From positions 142,254,121 through 142,318,120 of the forward strand of contig NC_135504.1 in assembly GCF_052857255.1 (NCBI RefSeq): a stretch of 64,000 bases of DNA. Reading direction: 5' to 3'. Under the pieces are notes generated by a model. It searched no databases. It was not told the origin of the DNA and saw only the letters and a list, made by a program, of their open reading frames with translations. This DNA comes from Amblyomma americanum. Taxonomy: Eukaryota > Arthropoda > Arachnida > Ixodida > Ixodidae. Position numbers and translations under genes: made by a program. This document shows, piece after piece, positions 12,779 to 24,672 of this stretch (positions are counted from its first letter, which is position 1; each line of letters opens with the position of its first letter).

Positions 12779-12954
12779 CTTGAAACACACCGCGCTGGAG
12801 AAACTCCGCGTTGGAGAAAGTCCGCGTCGGAGAAGGTCCGCGTTGGAGAAAGTCCGCGTTGGAGAAAATCCGTGTTGTAGAAACTCCGCCTTGGAGAAAC
12901 TTCGCGTTGAAGAAACGGCGCGTTGGAGATACTCCGCGTTGGAGAAACTACGCG
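12779..12954. repeat. 176-bp cassette, type I
   Basis: Counterpart of 7,030-7,205 but with the usual ctggag second monomer. Ends actacgcg. Confidence 0.84.
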
Positions 12955-13269
12955 CTTGAAACACACCGCGCTGGAGAAACTCCGCGTTGCAGAAAGTCCG
13001 CGTTGGAGAAGGTCCGCGTTGGAGAAAGTCCGCGTTGGAGAAAGTCCGCGTTGGAGAAACTCCGCGTTGAAGAAAGTCCGAGTTGGAGAAAGTCCGCGCT
13101 GGAGAAACTCTGCGTTGTATAAACTCCGCGCTGGAGAAACTCCGCGATGGAGAAACTCCGCGACGAACAAACTCCGCGATGGAGAAACTCCGCGTTGGAG
13201 AAAAGTCCGCTCTGGAGAAACTCTACGCTGAAGAAACTCCGCGCTGGAGCAACTCCGCGTTGGAGAAAC

Positions 13270-16200
13270 TCCGCACTGGAGAAACTCCGTGCTGCATAAA
13301 ATCTGCGCTGGAGAAACCCCGGGCTGGAGAACTCCGCGCTGGAGTATCTCCGTGCTGGACAAACTCCGCGCTGGAGAAACTCCGTGTTGGAGAAACTCCG
13401 CGCTGGAGAAACTCCGCGTTGGAGAAAGTCCACGTTGGAGAAGGTCCGCGTTGGAGAAAGTCCGCGTTGGAGAAAGTCCGCGTTTGAGAAAGTTCGCGTT
13501 GGAGAGAGTCCGCGATGGAGGAACTCCGCGCTGGAGAAACTCCGCGTTTGAGAAACTCTGAACTGGAGAAACTCCGCGATGGAGACACTCCGCGCTGGAG
13601 AAACTCCACGTTGGAGAAAGTCCGCGTTGGAGAAAGTTCGCGATGGAGAATAGTCCGCGTTGGAGAAAGTCCGCGTTAGAGAAACTCCGCGTTGTATAAA
13701 CTCCGCGCTGGAGAAACTCCGCGTTGTATAAACTCCGCGCTGGAGAAACTCCGCGATGGAGAAACTCCGCGACGGACAAACTCCGCGATGGAGAAACTCC
13801 GCGCTGGAGAAACTCCGTGTTGGAGAAACTGCGCGTTGGAGAAACTTCGCTTTGAAGAAACGGCGCGTTGGAGAAACTCCGCGTTAGAGAAACTCCGCGC
13901 TTGAAACACACCGCGCTGAAGAAACTCCGCGTTGGAGAAAGTCCGCGTCGGAGAAGGTCCGCGTTGGAGAAAGTCCGCGTTGGAGAAAATCCGTGTTGTA
14001 GAAACTCCGCCTTGGAGAAACTCCGCGACGGACAAACTCCGCGATGGAGAAACTCCGCGCTGGAGAAACTCCGCGCTGGAGAAACTCCGCGCTGGAGAAA
14101 CTCCGCGATGGAGAAACTCCGCGACGGACAAACTCCGCGATGGAGAAACTCCACGTTGGAGAAAAGTCCGCTCTGGAGAAACTCTACGCTGAAGAAACTC
14201 CGCGCTGGAGCAACTCCGCGTTGGAGAAACTCCGCGCTGGAGAAACTCCGTGCTGCATAAAATCTGCGCTGGAGAAACTCCGGGCTGGAGAAACTCCGTG
14301 CTGGACAAACTCCGCGCTGGAGAAACTCCGTGTTGGAGAAACTCCGTGCTGGACAAACTCCGCGCTGGAGAAACTCCGTGTTGGAGAAACTCCGCGCTGG
14401 AGAAACTCCGCGTTGGAGAAAGTCCACGTCGGAGAAGGTCCGTGTTGGAGAAAGTCCGCGTTTGAGAAAGTCCGCGTTGGAGAAACTCCGCCTTGGAGAA
14501 ACTTCGCTTTGAAGGAACGGCGCGTTGGAGAAACTCCGTGCTGGACAAACTCCGCGCTGGAGAAATTCCGTGTTGGAGAAACTCCGCGCTGGAGAAACTT
14601 CGCGTTGGAGAAACTGCGCGTTGGAGAAACTCCGCGTTGGAGAAACTCCACGTTGGATAAAGTCCGCGTTGGAGAAAGTCCGCGATGGAGAAGGTCCGCG
14701 TTGGAGAAAGTCCGCGTTGGAGAAAGTCCGCGTTGGATTACTCCGCGTTGTATAAACTCCGCGCTGGAGAAACTCTGCGATGGAGAAACTCCGCGACGGA
14801 CAAACTCCGCGATGGAGAAACTCCGCGCTGGAGAAACTCCGTGTTGGAGAAACTCCGCGCTGGAGAAAATCCGTGTTGTAGAAACTCCGCCTTGGAGAAA
14901 CTTCGCGTTGAAGAAACGGCGCGTTGGAGATACTCCGCGTTGGAGAAACTACGCGCTTGAAACACACCGCGCTGGAGAAACTCCGCGTTGGAGAAAGTCC
15001 GCGTTGGAGAAGGTCCGCGTTGGAGAAAGTCCGCGTTGGAGAAAGTCCGCGTTGAAGAAAGTCCGAGTTGGAGAAAGTCCGCGCTGGAGAAAGTCCGCGT
15101 TGAAGAAAGTCCGAGTTGGAGAAACTCCACGCTGGAGAAACTCCGCGATGGAGAAACTCCGCGACGGACAAACTCCGCGATGGAGAAACTCCGCGTTGGA
15201 GAAAAGACCGCTCTGGAGAAACTCTACGCTGAAGAAACTCCGCGCTGGAGCAACTCCGTGCTGGACAAACTCCGCGCTGGAGAAACTTCGTGTTGGAGAA
15301 ACTCCGCGCTGGAGAAACTCCGCGTTGGAGAAAGTCCACGTTGGAGAAGGTCCGTGTTGGAGAAAGTCCGCGTTGGAGAAAGTCCGCGTTTGAGAAAGTC
15401 CGCGTTGGAGAGAGTCCGCGATGGAGAAACTCCGCGCTGGAGAAACTCCGCGTTTGAGAAACTCTGAACTGGAGAAACTCCGCGATGGAGACACTCCGCG
15501 CTGGAGAAACTCCGCGCTGGAGAAACTCCGTGTTGGAGAAACTCCGTGTTGGGGAAACTTCACGTTGGAGAAACTCCGCCTTGGAGAAACTTCGCTTTGA
15601 AGGAACGGCGCGTTGGAGAAACTCCGTGCTGGACAAACTCCGCGCTGGAGAAACTCCGTTTTGGAGAAACTCCGCGCTGGAGAAACTTCGCGTTGGAGAA
15701 ACTGCGCGTTGGAGAAACTCCGCGTTGGAGAAACTCCGCGACAGACAAACTCCGCGATGGAGAAACTCCGCGCTGGAGAAACTCCGTGTTGGAGAAACTC
15801 CGCGCTGGAGAAAATTTGTGTTGTAGAAACTCCGCCTTGGAGAAACTTCGCGTTGAAGAAACGGCGCGTTGGAGATACTCCGCGTTGGAGAAACTACGCG
15901 CTTGAAACACACCGCGCTGGAGAAACTCCGCGTTGGAGAAAGTCCGCGTTGGAGAAGGTCCGCGTTGGAGAAAGTCCGCGATGGAGAAGGTCCGCGTTGG
16001 AGAAAGTCCGCGTTGGATTAACTCCGCGTTGGATTAACTCCGCGTTGTATAAACTCCGCGCTGGAGAAACTCCGCGATGGAGAAACTCCGCGACAGACAA
16101 ACTCCGCGATGGAGAAACTCCGCGCTGGAGAAACTCCGTGTTGGAGAAACTCCGCGCTGGAGAAAATTTGTGTTGTAGAAACTCCGCCTTGGAGAAACTT

Positions 16201-16806
16201 CGCGTTGAAGAAACGGCGCGTTGGAGATACTCCGCGTTGGAGAAACTACGCGCTTGAAACACACCGCGCTGGAGAAACTCCGCGTTGGAGAAAGTCCGCG
16301 TTGGAGAAGGTCCGCGTTGGAGAAAGTCCGCGTTGGAGAAAGTCCGCGTTGAAGAAAGTCCGAGTTGGAGAAAGTCCGCGCTGGAGAAACTCTGCGTTGT
16401 ATAAACTCCGCGCTGGAGAAACTCCGCGATGGAGAAACTCCGCGTTGGAGAAAAGTCCGCTCTGGAGAAACTCTACGCTGAAGAAACTCCGCGCTGGAGC
16501 AACTCCGCGTTGGAGAAACTCCGCGCTGGAGAAACTCCGTGCTGCATAAAATCTGCGCTGGAGAAACTCCGGGCTGGAGAACTCCGCGCTGGAGACACTC
16601 CGTGCTGGACAAAGTCCGCGCTGGAGAAACTCCGTGTTGGAGAAACTCCGCGCTGGAGAAACTCCGCGTTGGAGAAACTCCGCGCTTGAAACACACCGCG
16701 CTGGAGAAACTCCGCGTTGGAGAAAGTCCGCGTCGGAGAAGGTCCGCGTTGGAGAAACTCCACGTTGGAGAAACTCCGTGTTGTAGAAACTCCGCTTTGG
16801 AGAAAC
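13270..16806. repeat. 3.5-kb tandem repeat, copy 1
   Basis: Starts at the gcactggagaaactccgtg monomer and abuts its copy at 16,807. Offsets run 3,537, 3,521, 3,665, 3,649, 3,441, so copies differ by whole monomers: one lost near 14,000, nine extra in copy 2 near 14,490, and others later. It carries the first gttggattactcc (about 14,735) and gttggattaactcc (about 16,013) variants of the window, where the A/B modules begin. Confidence 0.83.
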
Positions 16807-19800
16807 TCCGCACTGGAGAAACTCCGTGCTGCATAAAATCTGCGCTGGAGAAACCCCGGGCTGGAGAACTCCGCGCTGGAGAATCTCCGTGCTGGACAAA
16901 CTCCGCGCTGGAGAAACTCCGTGTTGGAGAAACTCCGCGCTGGAGAAACTCCGCGTTGGAGAAAGTCCACGTTGGAGAAGGTCCGCGTTGGAGAAAGTCC
17001 GCGTTGGAGAAAGTCCGCGTTTGAGAAAGTTCGCGTTGGAGAGAGTCCGCGATGGAGGAACTCCGCGCTGGAGAAACTCCGCGTTTGAGAAACTCTGAAC
17101 TGGAGAAACTCCGCGATGGAGACACTCCGCGCTGGAGAAACTCCACGTTGGAGAAAGTCCGCGTTGGAGAAAGTTCGCGATGGAGAATAGTCCGCGTTGG
17201 AGAAAGTCCGCGTTAGAGAAACTCCGCGTTGTATAAACTCCGCGCTGGAGAAACTCCGCGTTGTATAAACTCCGCGCTGGAGAAACTCCGCGATGGAGAA
17301 AGTCCGCGACGGACAAACTCCGCGATGGAGAAACTCCGCGCTGGAGAAACTCCGTGTTGGAGAAACTGCGCGTTGGAGAAACTTCGCTTTGAAGAAACGG
17401 CGCGTTGGAGAAACTCCGCGTTAGAGAAACTCCGCGCTTGAAACACACCGCGCTGAAGAAACTCCGCGTTGGAGAAAGTCCGCGTCGGAGAAGGTCCGCG
17501 TTGGAGAAAGTCCGCGTTGGAGAAAATCCGTGTTGTAGAAACTCCGCCTTGGAGAAACTCCGCGACGGACAAACTCCGCGATGGAGAAACTCCGCGCTGG
17601 AGAAACTCCGCGCTGGAGAAACTCCGCGCTGGAGAAACTCCGCGACGGACAAACTCCGCGATGGAGAAACTCCACGTTGGAGAAAAGTCCGCTCTGGAGA
17701 AACTCTACGCTGAAGAAACTCCGCGCTGGAGCAACTCCGCGTTGGAGAAACTCCGCGCTGGAGAAACTCCGTGCTGCATAAAATCTGCGCTGGAGAAACT
17801 CCGGGCTGGAGAAACTCCGTGCTGGACAAACTCCGCGCTGGAGAAACTCCGTGTTGGAGAAACTCCGTGCTGGACAAACTCCGCGCTGGAGAAACTCCGT
17901 GTTGGAGAAACTCCGCGCTGGAGAAACTCCGCGTTGGAGAAAGTCCACGTCGGAGAAGGTCCGTGTTGGAGAAAGTCCGCGTTGGAGAGAGTCCGCGATG
18001 GAGAAACTCCGCGCTGGAGAAACTCCGCGTTTGAGAAACTCTGAACTGGAGAAACTCCGCGATGGAGACACTCCGCGCTGGGGAAACTCCGCGCTGGAGA
18101 AACTCCGTGTTGGAGAAACTCCGTGTTGGAGAAACTTCGCGTTGGAGAAACTCCGCCTTGGAGAAACTTCGCTTTGAAGGAACGGCGCGTTGGAGAAACT
18201 CCGTGCTGGACAAACTCCGCGCTGGAGAAATTCCGTGTTGGAGAAACTCCGCGCTGGAGAAACTTCGCGTTGGAGAAACTGCGCGTTGGAGAAACTCCGC
18301 GTTGGAGAAACTCCACGTTGGATAAAGTCCGCGTTGGAGAAAGTCCGCGATGGAGAAGGTCCGCGTTGGAGAAAGTCCGCGTTGGAGAAAGTCCGCGTTG
18401 GATTACTCCGCGTTGTATAAACTCCGCGCTGGAGAAACTCCGCGATGGAGAAACTCCGCGACGGACAAACTCCGCGATGGAGAAACTCCGCGCTGGAGAA
18501 ACTCCGTGTTGGAGAAACTCCGCGCTGGAGAAAATCCGTGTTGTAGAAACTCCGCCTTGGAGAAACTTCGCGTTGAAGAAACGGCGCGTTGGAGATACTC
18601 CGCGTTGGAGAAACTACGCGCTTGAAACACACCGCGCTGGAGAAACTCCGCGTTGGAGAAGGTCCGCGTTGGAGAAAGTCCGCGTTGGAGAAAGTCCGCG
18701 TTGAAGAAAGTCCGAGTTGGAGAAAGTCCGCGCTGGAGAAAGTCCGCGTTGAAGAAAGTCCGAGTTGGAGAAACTCCGCGCTGGAGAAACTCCGCGATGG
18801 AGAAACTCCGCGACGGACAAACTCCGCGATGGAGAAACTCCGCGTTGGAGAAAAGACCGCTCTGGAGAAACTCTACGCTGAAGAAACTCCGCGCTGGAGC
18901 AACTCCGTGCTGGACAAACTCCGCGCTGGAGAAACTCCGTGTTGGAGAAACTCCGCGCTGGAGAAACTCCGCGTTGGAGAAAGTCCACGTTGGAGAAGGT
19001 CCGTGTTGGAGAAAGTCCGCGTTGGAGAAAGTCCGCGTTTGAGAAAGTCCGCGTTGGAGAGAGTCCGCGATGGAGAAACTCCGCGCTGGAGAAACTCCGC
19101 GTTTGAGAAACTCTGAACTGGAGAAACTCCGCGATGGAGACACTCCGCGCTGGAGAAACTCCGCGCTGGAGAAACTCCGTGTTGGAGAAACTCCGTGTTG
19201 GGGAAACTTCACGTTGGAGAAACTCCGCCTTGGAGAAACTTCGCTTTGAAGGAACGGCGCGTTGGAGAAACTCCGTGCTGGACAAACTCCGCGCTGGAGA
19301 AACTCCGTTTTGGAGAAACTCCGCGCTGGAGAAACTTCGCGTTGGAGAAACTGCGCGTTGGAGAAACTCCGCGTTGGAGAAACTCCACGTTGGAGAAAGT
19401 CCGCGTTGGAGAAAGTCCGCGATGGAGAAGGTCCGCGTTGGAGAAAGTCCGCGTTGGATTAACTCCGCGTTGGATTAACTCCGCGTTGTATAAACTCCGC
19501 GCTGGAGAAACTCCGCGATGGAGAAACTCCGCGACAGACAAACTCCGCGATGGAGAAACTCCGCGCTGGAGAAACTCCGTGTTGGAGAAACTCCGCGCTG
19601 GAGAAAATTTGTGTTGTAGAAACTCCGCCTTGGAGAAACTTCGCGTTGAAGAAACGGCGCGTTGGAGATACTCCGCGTTGGAGAAACTACGCGCTTGAAA
19701 CACAGCGCGCTGGAGAAACTCCGCGTTGGAGAAAGTCCGCGTTGGAGAAGGTCCGCGTTGGAGAAAGTCCGCGTTGGAGAAAGTCCGCGTTGAAGAAAGT

Positions 19801-20248
19801 CCGAGTTGGAGAAAGTCCGCGCTGGAGAAACTCTGCGTTGTATAAACTCCGCGCTGGAGAAACTCCGCGATGGAGAAACTCCGCGTTGGAGAAAAGTCCG
19901 CTCTGGAGAAACTCTACGCTGAAGAAACTCCGCGCTGGAGCAACTCCGCGTTGGAGAAACTCCGCGCTGGAGAAACTCCGTGCTGCATAAAATCTGCGCT
20001 GGTGAAACTCCGGGCTGGAGAACTCCGCGCTGGAGACACTCCGTGCTGGACAAAGTCCGCGCTGGAGAAACTCCGTGTTGGAGAAACTCCGCGCTGGAGA
20101 AACTCCGCGTTGGAGAAACTCCGCGCTTGAAACACACCGCGCTGGAGAAACTCCGCGTTGGAGAAAGTCCGCGTCGGAGAAGGTCCGCGTTGGAGAAACT
20201 CCACGTTGGAGAAACTCCGTGTTGTAGAAACTCCGCTTTGGAGAAACT
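16807..20248. repeat. 3.5-kb tandem repeat, copy 2
   Basis: Begins with the same gcactggag monomer as 13,270 and follows copy 1 directly. Its first 400 bp also match 7,520-7,940, so this segment exists three times. The similarity to copy 1 ends in the gctttggagaaact monomer near 20,248, where copy 1 switches to the start of the next repeat. Confidence 0.83.
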
Positions 20249-20301
20249 TCGCGTTGAAGAAACGGCGCGTTGGAGATTCTCCGCGTTGGAGAAACTCCGC
20301 A
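20126..20301. repeat. 176-bp cassette, type II
   Basis: Carries actccacg, actccgtgttgtag, gctttggag and gagattctcc. Right landmark in the gcacttg form. Confidence 0.84.
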
Positions 20302-21559
20302 CTTGAAACACACCGCGCTGGAGAAACTCCGCGTTGGAGAAAGTCCGCGTTGGAGAAGGTCCGCGTTGGAGAAAGTCCGCGTTGGAGAAACTCCGCGTTG
20401 AAGAAAGTCCGCGTTGGAGAAACTCCGCGCTGGAGAAACTCCGCGTTGGAGAAAGTCCACGTTGGAGAAGGTCCGTGTTGGAGAAAGTCCGCGTTGGAGA
20501 AAGTCCGCGTTTGAGAAAGTCCGCGTTGGAGAGAGTCCGCGATGGAGAAACTCCGCGCTGGAGAAACTCCGCGTTTGAGAAACTCTGAACTGGAGAAACT
20601 CCGCGATGGAGACACTCCGCGCTGGAGAAACTCCGCGCTGGAGAAACTCCGTGTTGGAGAAACTCCGTGTTGGAGAAACTTCGCGTTGGAGAAACTCCGC
20701 CTTGGAGAAACTTCGCTTTGAAGGAACGGCGCGTTGGAGAAACTCCGTGCTGGACAAACTCCGCGATGTAGAAACTCCGCGTTGGAGAAAAGTTCGCTCT
20801 GGAGAAACTCTACGCTGGAGAAACTCCGCGCTGGAGCAACTCCGCGTTGGAGAAACTCCGCGCTGGCGAAATTCCGTGCTGCATAAAATCTGCGCTGGAG
20901 AAACTCCGGGCTGGAGAAACTCCGCGCTGGAGAAACTCCGTGCTGGACAAACTCCGCGTTGGAGAAACTCTGTGTTGGAGAAACTCCGCGCTGGAAAAAC
21001 TTCGCGTTGGAGAAACTCCGCGTTGGAGAAACTCCACGTTGGAGAAAGTCCGCGTTGGAGAAAGTCCGCGATGGAGAAGGTCCGCGTTGGAGAAAGTGCG
21101 CGTTGGAGAAAGTCCGCGTTGGAGAAACTCCGCGTTGTATAAACTCCGCGCTGGAGAAACTCCGCGATGGAGAAACTCCGCGCTTGAGAAACTCCGTGTT
21201 GGAGAAACTCCGCGCTGGAGAAACTTCGCGTTGGAGAAACTGCGCGTTGGAGAAACTTCGCTTTGAAGAAACGGCGCGTTGGAGAAACTCCGCGTTAGAG
21301 AAACTCCGCTCTTGAAACACACCGCGCTGAAGAAACTCCGCGTTGGAGAAAGTCCGCGTCGGAGAAGGTCCGCGCTGGAGAAAGTCCGCGTTGGAGAAAA
21401 TCCGTGTTGTAGAAACTCCGCCTTGGAGAAACTCCGCGACGGATAAACTCCGCGATGGAGAAACTCCGCGCGGGAGAAACTCCGTGCTGCATAAAATCTG
21501 CGCTGGAGAAACTCCGGGCTGGAGAAACTCCGTGCTGGACAAACTCCGCGCTGGAGAAA
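20249..21559. repeat. Junction from A/B-type to left-type satellite
   Basis: Up to about 20,755 the variants follow the module types seen since 13.7 kb (gaaggaacggcgcg, gtgctggacaaac). Immediately after, gatgtagaaactcc and aaaagttcgctctgg appear, and 20,760-21,300 follows 8,540-9,110 at an offset near 12,216. The change is abrupt and lies between two ordinary-looking monomers. Confidence 0.65.
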
Positions 21560-22936
21560 CTCCGGGCTGGAGAAACTTCGCGACGGACAAACTCCGCGAT
21601 GTAGAAACTCCGCGTTGGAGAAAAGTTCGCTCTGGAGAAACTCTACGCTGGAGAAACTCCGCGCTGGCGAAATTCCGTGCTGCATAAAATCTGCGCTGGA
21701 GAAACTCCGGGCTGGAGAAACTCCGCGCTGGAGAAACTCCGTGCTGGACAAACTCCGCGCTGGAGAAACTCCGTGTTGGAGAAACTCCGCGCTGGAGAAA
21801 CTTCGCGTTGGAGAAACTGCGCGTTGGAGAAACTCCGCGTTGGAGAAACTCCACGTTGGAGAAAGTCCGCGTTGGAGAAAGTCCGCGATGGAGAAGGTCC
21901 GCGTTGGAGAAAGTCCGCGTTGGAGAAAGTCCGCGTTGGAGAAACTCCGCGTTGTATAAACTCCGCGCTGGAGAAACTTCGCTTTGAACAAACGGCACGT
22001 TGGAGAAACTCCGCGTTAGAGAAACTCCGCGCTTGAAACACACCGCGCTGGAGAAGCTCCGCGTTGGAGAAAGTCCGCGTCGGAGAAGGTCCGCGTTGGA
22101 GAAAGTCCGCGTTGGAGAAAATCCGTGTTGTAGAAACTCCGCCTTGGAGAAACTTCGCGTTGAAGAAACGGCGCGTTGGAGATACTCCGCGTTGGAGAAA
22201 CTACGCGCTTGAAACACACCGCGCTGGAGAAACTCCGCGTTGCAGAAAGTCCGCGTTGGAGAAGGTCCGCGTTGGAGAAAGTCCGCGTTGGAGAAAGTCC
22301 GCGTTGGACAAACTCCGCGTTGAAGAAAGTCCGAGTTGGAGAAAGTCCGCGCTGGAGAAACTCTGCGTTGTATAAACTCCGCGCTGGAGAAACTCCGCGA
22401 TGGAGAAACTCCGCGACGAACAAACTCCGCGATGGAGAAACTCCGCGTTGGAGAAAAGTCCGCTCTGGAGAAACTCTACGCTGAAGAAACTCCGCGCTGG
22501 AGCAACTCCGCGTTGGAGAAACTCCGCACTGGAGAAACTCCGTGCTGCATAAAATCTGCGCTGGAGAAACCCCGGGCTGGAGAACTCCGCGCTGGAGAAA
22601 CTCCGTGCTGGACAAACTCCGCGCTGGAGAAACTCCGTGTTGGAGAAACTCCGCGCTGGAGAAACTCCGCGTTGGAGAAAGTCCACGTTCGAGAAGGTCC
22701 GCGTTGGAGAAAGTCCGCGTTTGAGAAAGTTCGCGTTGGAGAGAGTCCGCGATGGAGGAACTCCGCGCTGGAGAAACTCCGCGTTTGAGAAACTCTGAAC
22801 TGGAGAAACTCCGCGATGGAGACACTCCGCGCTGGATAAACTCCACGTTGGAGAAAGTCCGCGCTGGAGAAAGTTCGCGATGGAGAAGGTCCGCATTGGA
22901 GAAAGTCCGCGTTGGAGAAACTCCGCGTTGTATAAA
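21560..22936. repeat. 1.38-kb recent tandem duplication, copy 1
   Basis: Offset to copy 2 is 1,377 bp at its start and 1,361 bp from about 21,800 on, because copy 2 lacks one monomer. Both copies share the private variant tttgaacaaacgg (21,980 and 23,341), absent elsewhere, plus gagaagctcc and the CCCGGG variant. Only a few point differences were seen by eye, including aaacggcacg here against aaacggcgcg in copy 2. Confidence 0.87.
22032..22207. repeat. 176-bp cassette, type I
   Basis: Second monomer is ctggagaagctccgcg. Identical by eye to 23,393-23,568. Confidence 0.84.
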
Positions 22937-24305
22937 CTCCGGGCTGGAGAAACTTCGCGACGGACAAACTCCGCGATGTAGAAACTCCGCGTTGGAGAAA
23001 AGTTCGCTCTGGAGAAACTCTACGCTGGAGAAACTCCGCGCTGGCGAAATTCCGTGCTGCATAAAATCTGCGCTGGAGAAACTCCGGGCTGGAGAAACTC
23101 CGCGCTGGAGAAACTCCGTGCTGGACAAACTCCGCGCTGGAGAAACTCCGCGCTGGAGAAACTTCGCGTTGGAGAAACTGCGCGTTGGAGAAACTCCGCG
23201 TTGGAGAAACTCCACGTTGGAGAAAGTCCGCGTTGGAGAAAGTCCGCGATGGAGAAGGTCCGCGTTGGAGAAAGTCCGCGTTGGAGAAAGTCCGCGTTGG
23301 AGAAACTCCGCGTTGTATAAACTCCGCGCTGGAGAAACTTCGCTTTGAACAAACGGCGCGTTGGAGAAACTCCGCGTTAGAGAAACTCCGCGCTTGAAAC
23401 ACACCGCGCTGGAGAAGCTCCGCGTTGGAGAAAGTCCGCGTCGGAGAAGGTCCGCGTTGGAGAAAGTCCGCGTTGGAGAAAATCCGTGTTGTAGAAACTC
23501 CGCCTTGGAGAAACTTCGCGTTGAAGAAACGGCGCGTTGGAGATACTCCGCGTTGGAGAAACTACGCGCTTGAAACACACCGCGCTGGAGAAACTCCGCG
23601 TTGCAGAAAGTCCGCGTTGGAGAAGGTCCGCGTTGGAGAAAGTCCGCGTTGGAGAAAGTCCGCGTTGGACAAACTCCGCGTTGAAGAAAGTCCGAGTTGG
23701 AGAAAGTCCGCGCTGGAGAAACTCTGCGTTGTATAAACTCCGCGCTGGAGAAACTCCGCGATGGAGAAACTCCGCGACGAACAAACTCCGCGATGGAGAA
23801 ACTCCGCGTTGGAGAAAAGTCCGCTCTGGAGAAACTCTACGCTGAAGAAACTCCGCGCTGGAGCAACTCCGCGTTGGAGAAACTCCGCACTGGAGAAACT
23901 CCGTGCTGCATAAAATTTGCGCTGGAGAAACCCCGGGCTGGAGAACTCCGCGCTGGAGAAACTCCGTGCTGGACAAACTCCGCGCTGGAGAAACTCCGTG
24001 TTGGAGAAACTCCGCGCTGGAGAAACTCCGCGTTGGAGAAAGTCCACGTTCGAGAAGGTCCGCGTTGGAGAAATTCCGCGTTTGAGAAAGTTCGCGTTGG
24101 AGAGAGTCCGCGATGGAGGAACTCCGCGCTGGAGAAACTCCGCGTTTGAGAAACTCTGAACTGGAGAAACTCCGCGATGGAGACACTCCGCGCTGGATAA
24201 ACTCCACGTTGGAGAAAGTCCGCGCTGGAGAAAGTTCGCGATGGAGAAGGTCCGCATTGGAGAAAGTCCGCGTTGGAGAAACTCCGCGTTGTATAAACTC
24301 CGCGC
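22937..24305. repeat. 1.38-kb recent tandem duplication, copy 2
   Basis: Directly follows copy 1 at an actccgggctggagaaacttc junction. Differences from copy 1 include aaaatttgcg for aaaatctgcg near 23,917 and gaaattccgcg for gaaagtccgcg near 24,072. Confidence 0.87.
23393..23568. repeat. 176-bp cassette, type I
   Basis: Second copy of the cassette duplicated with the 1.38-kb unit. Carries the same gagaagctcc. Confidence 0.84.
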
Positions 24306-24496
24306 TGGAGAAACTCCGCGCTGGAGAAACTCCGCGACGGAGAAACTCCGCGATGGAGAAACTCCGCGCTGGAGAAACTTCGTGTTGGAGAAACTCCGCG
24401 CTGGAGAAACTTCGCGTTGGAGAAACTGCGCGTTGGAGAAACTTCGCTTTGAAGAAACGGCGCGTTGGAGAAACTCCACGTTAGAGAAACTCCGCG

Positions 24497-24672
24497 CTTG
24501 AAACACACCGCGCTGGAGAAACTCCGCGTTGGAGAAAGTCCGCGTCGGAGAAGGTCCGCGTTGGAGAAAGTCCGCGTTGGAGAAAATCCGTGTTGTAGAA
24601 ACTCCGCCTTGGAGAAACTTCGCGTTGAAGAAACGGCGCGTTGGAGATACTCCGCGTTGGAGAAACTCCGCG
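24497..24672. repeat. 176-bp cassette, type I
   Basis: Identical by eye to 5,619-5,794 although 19 kb away. Also preceded by ccacgttagag. Confidence 0.85.

Larger units (their letters stand above)
8833..13714. repeat. 7.73-kb satellite repeat, copy 2, internally deleted
   Basis: Positions 8,833-12,069 match 1,100-4,350 (offset 7,733 then 7,719). Positions 11,210-13,714 match 5,445-7,965 (offset 5,765 then 5,749). The overlap 11,210-12,069 matches both, and 7,719 minus 5,765 equals 1,954, the spacing of the internal 860-bp repeat in copy 1. Copy 2 is therefore copy 1 minus one 1,954-bp unit. The lengths agree: 6,866 bp in copy 1 becomes 4,882 bp after subtracting 1,954 bp and the small indels. 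A further single-monomer loss lies near 12,700. Confidence 0.82.

Noticed and set aside
9111..12788. Very long minus-strand open frames (also 12,763-15,912; 37,750-41,304; 45,979-48,894; 53,984-57,271) that could encode repetitive Ser/Arg-rich proteins
   Set aside because: The monomer is stop-free in all frames on both strands, so such frames are expected by chance. They overlap others on both strands, start and stop at ordinary monomer variants, tolerate 1- and 2-bp monomer length changes, and show no non-repetitive domain, signal or promoter.
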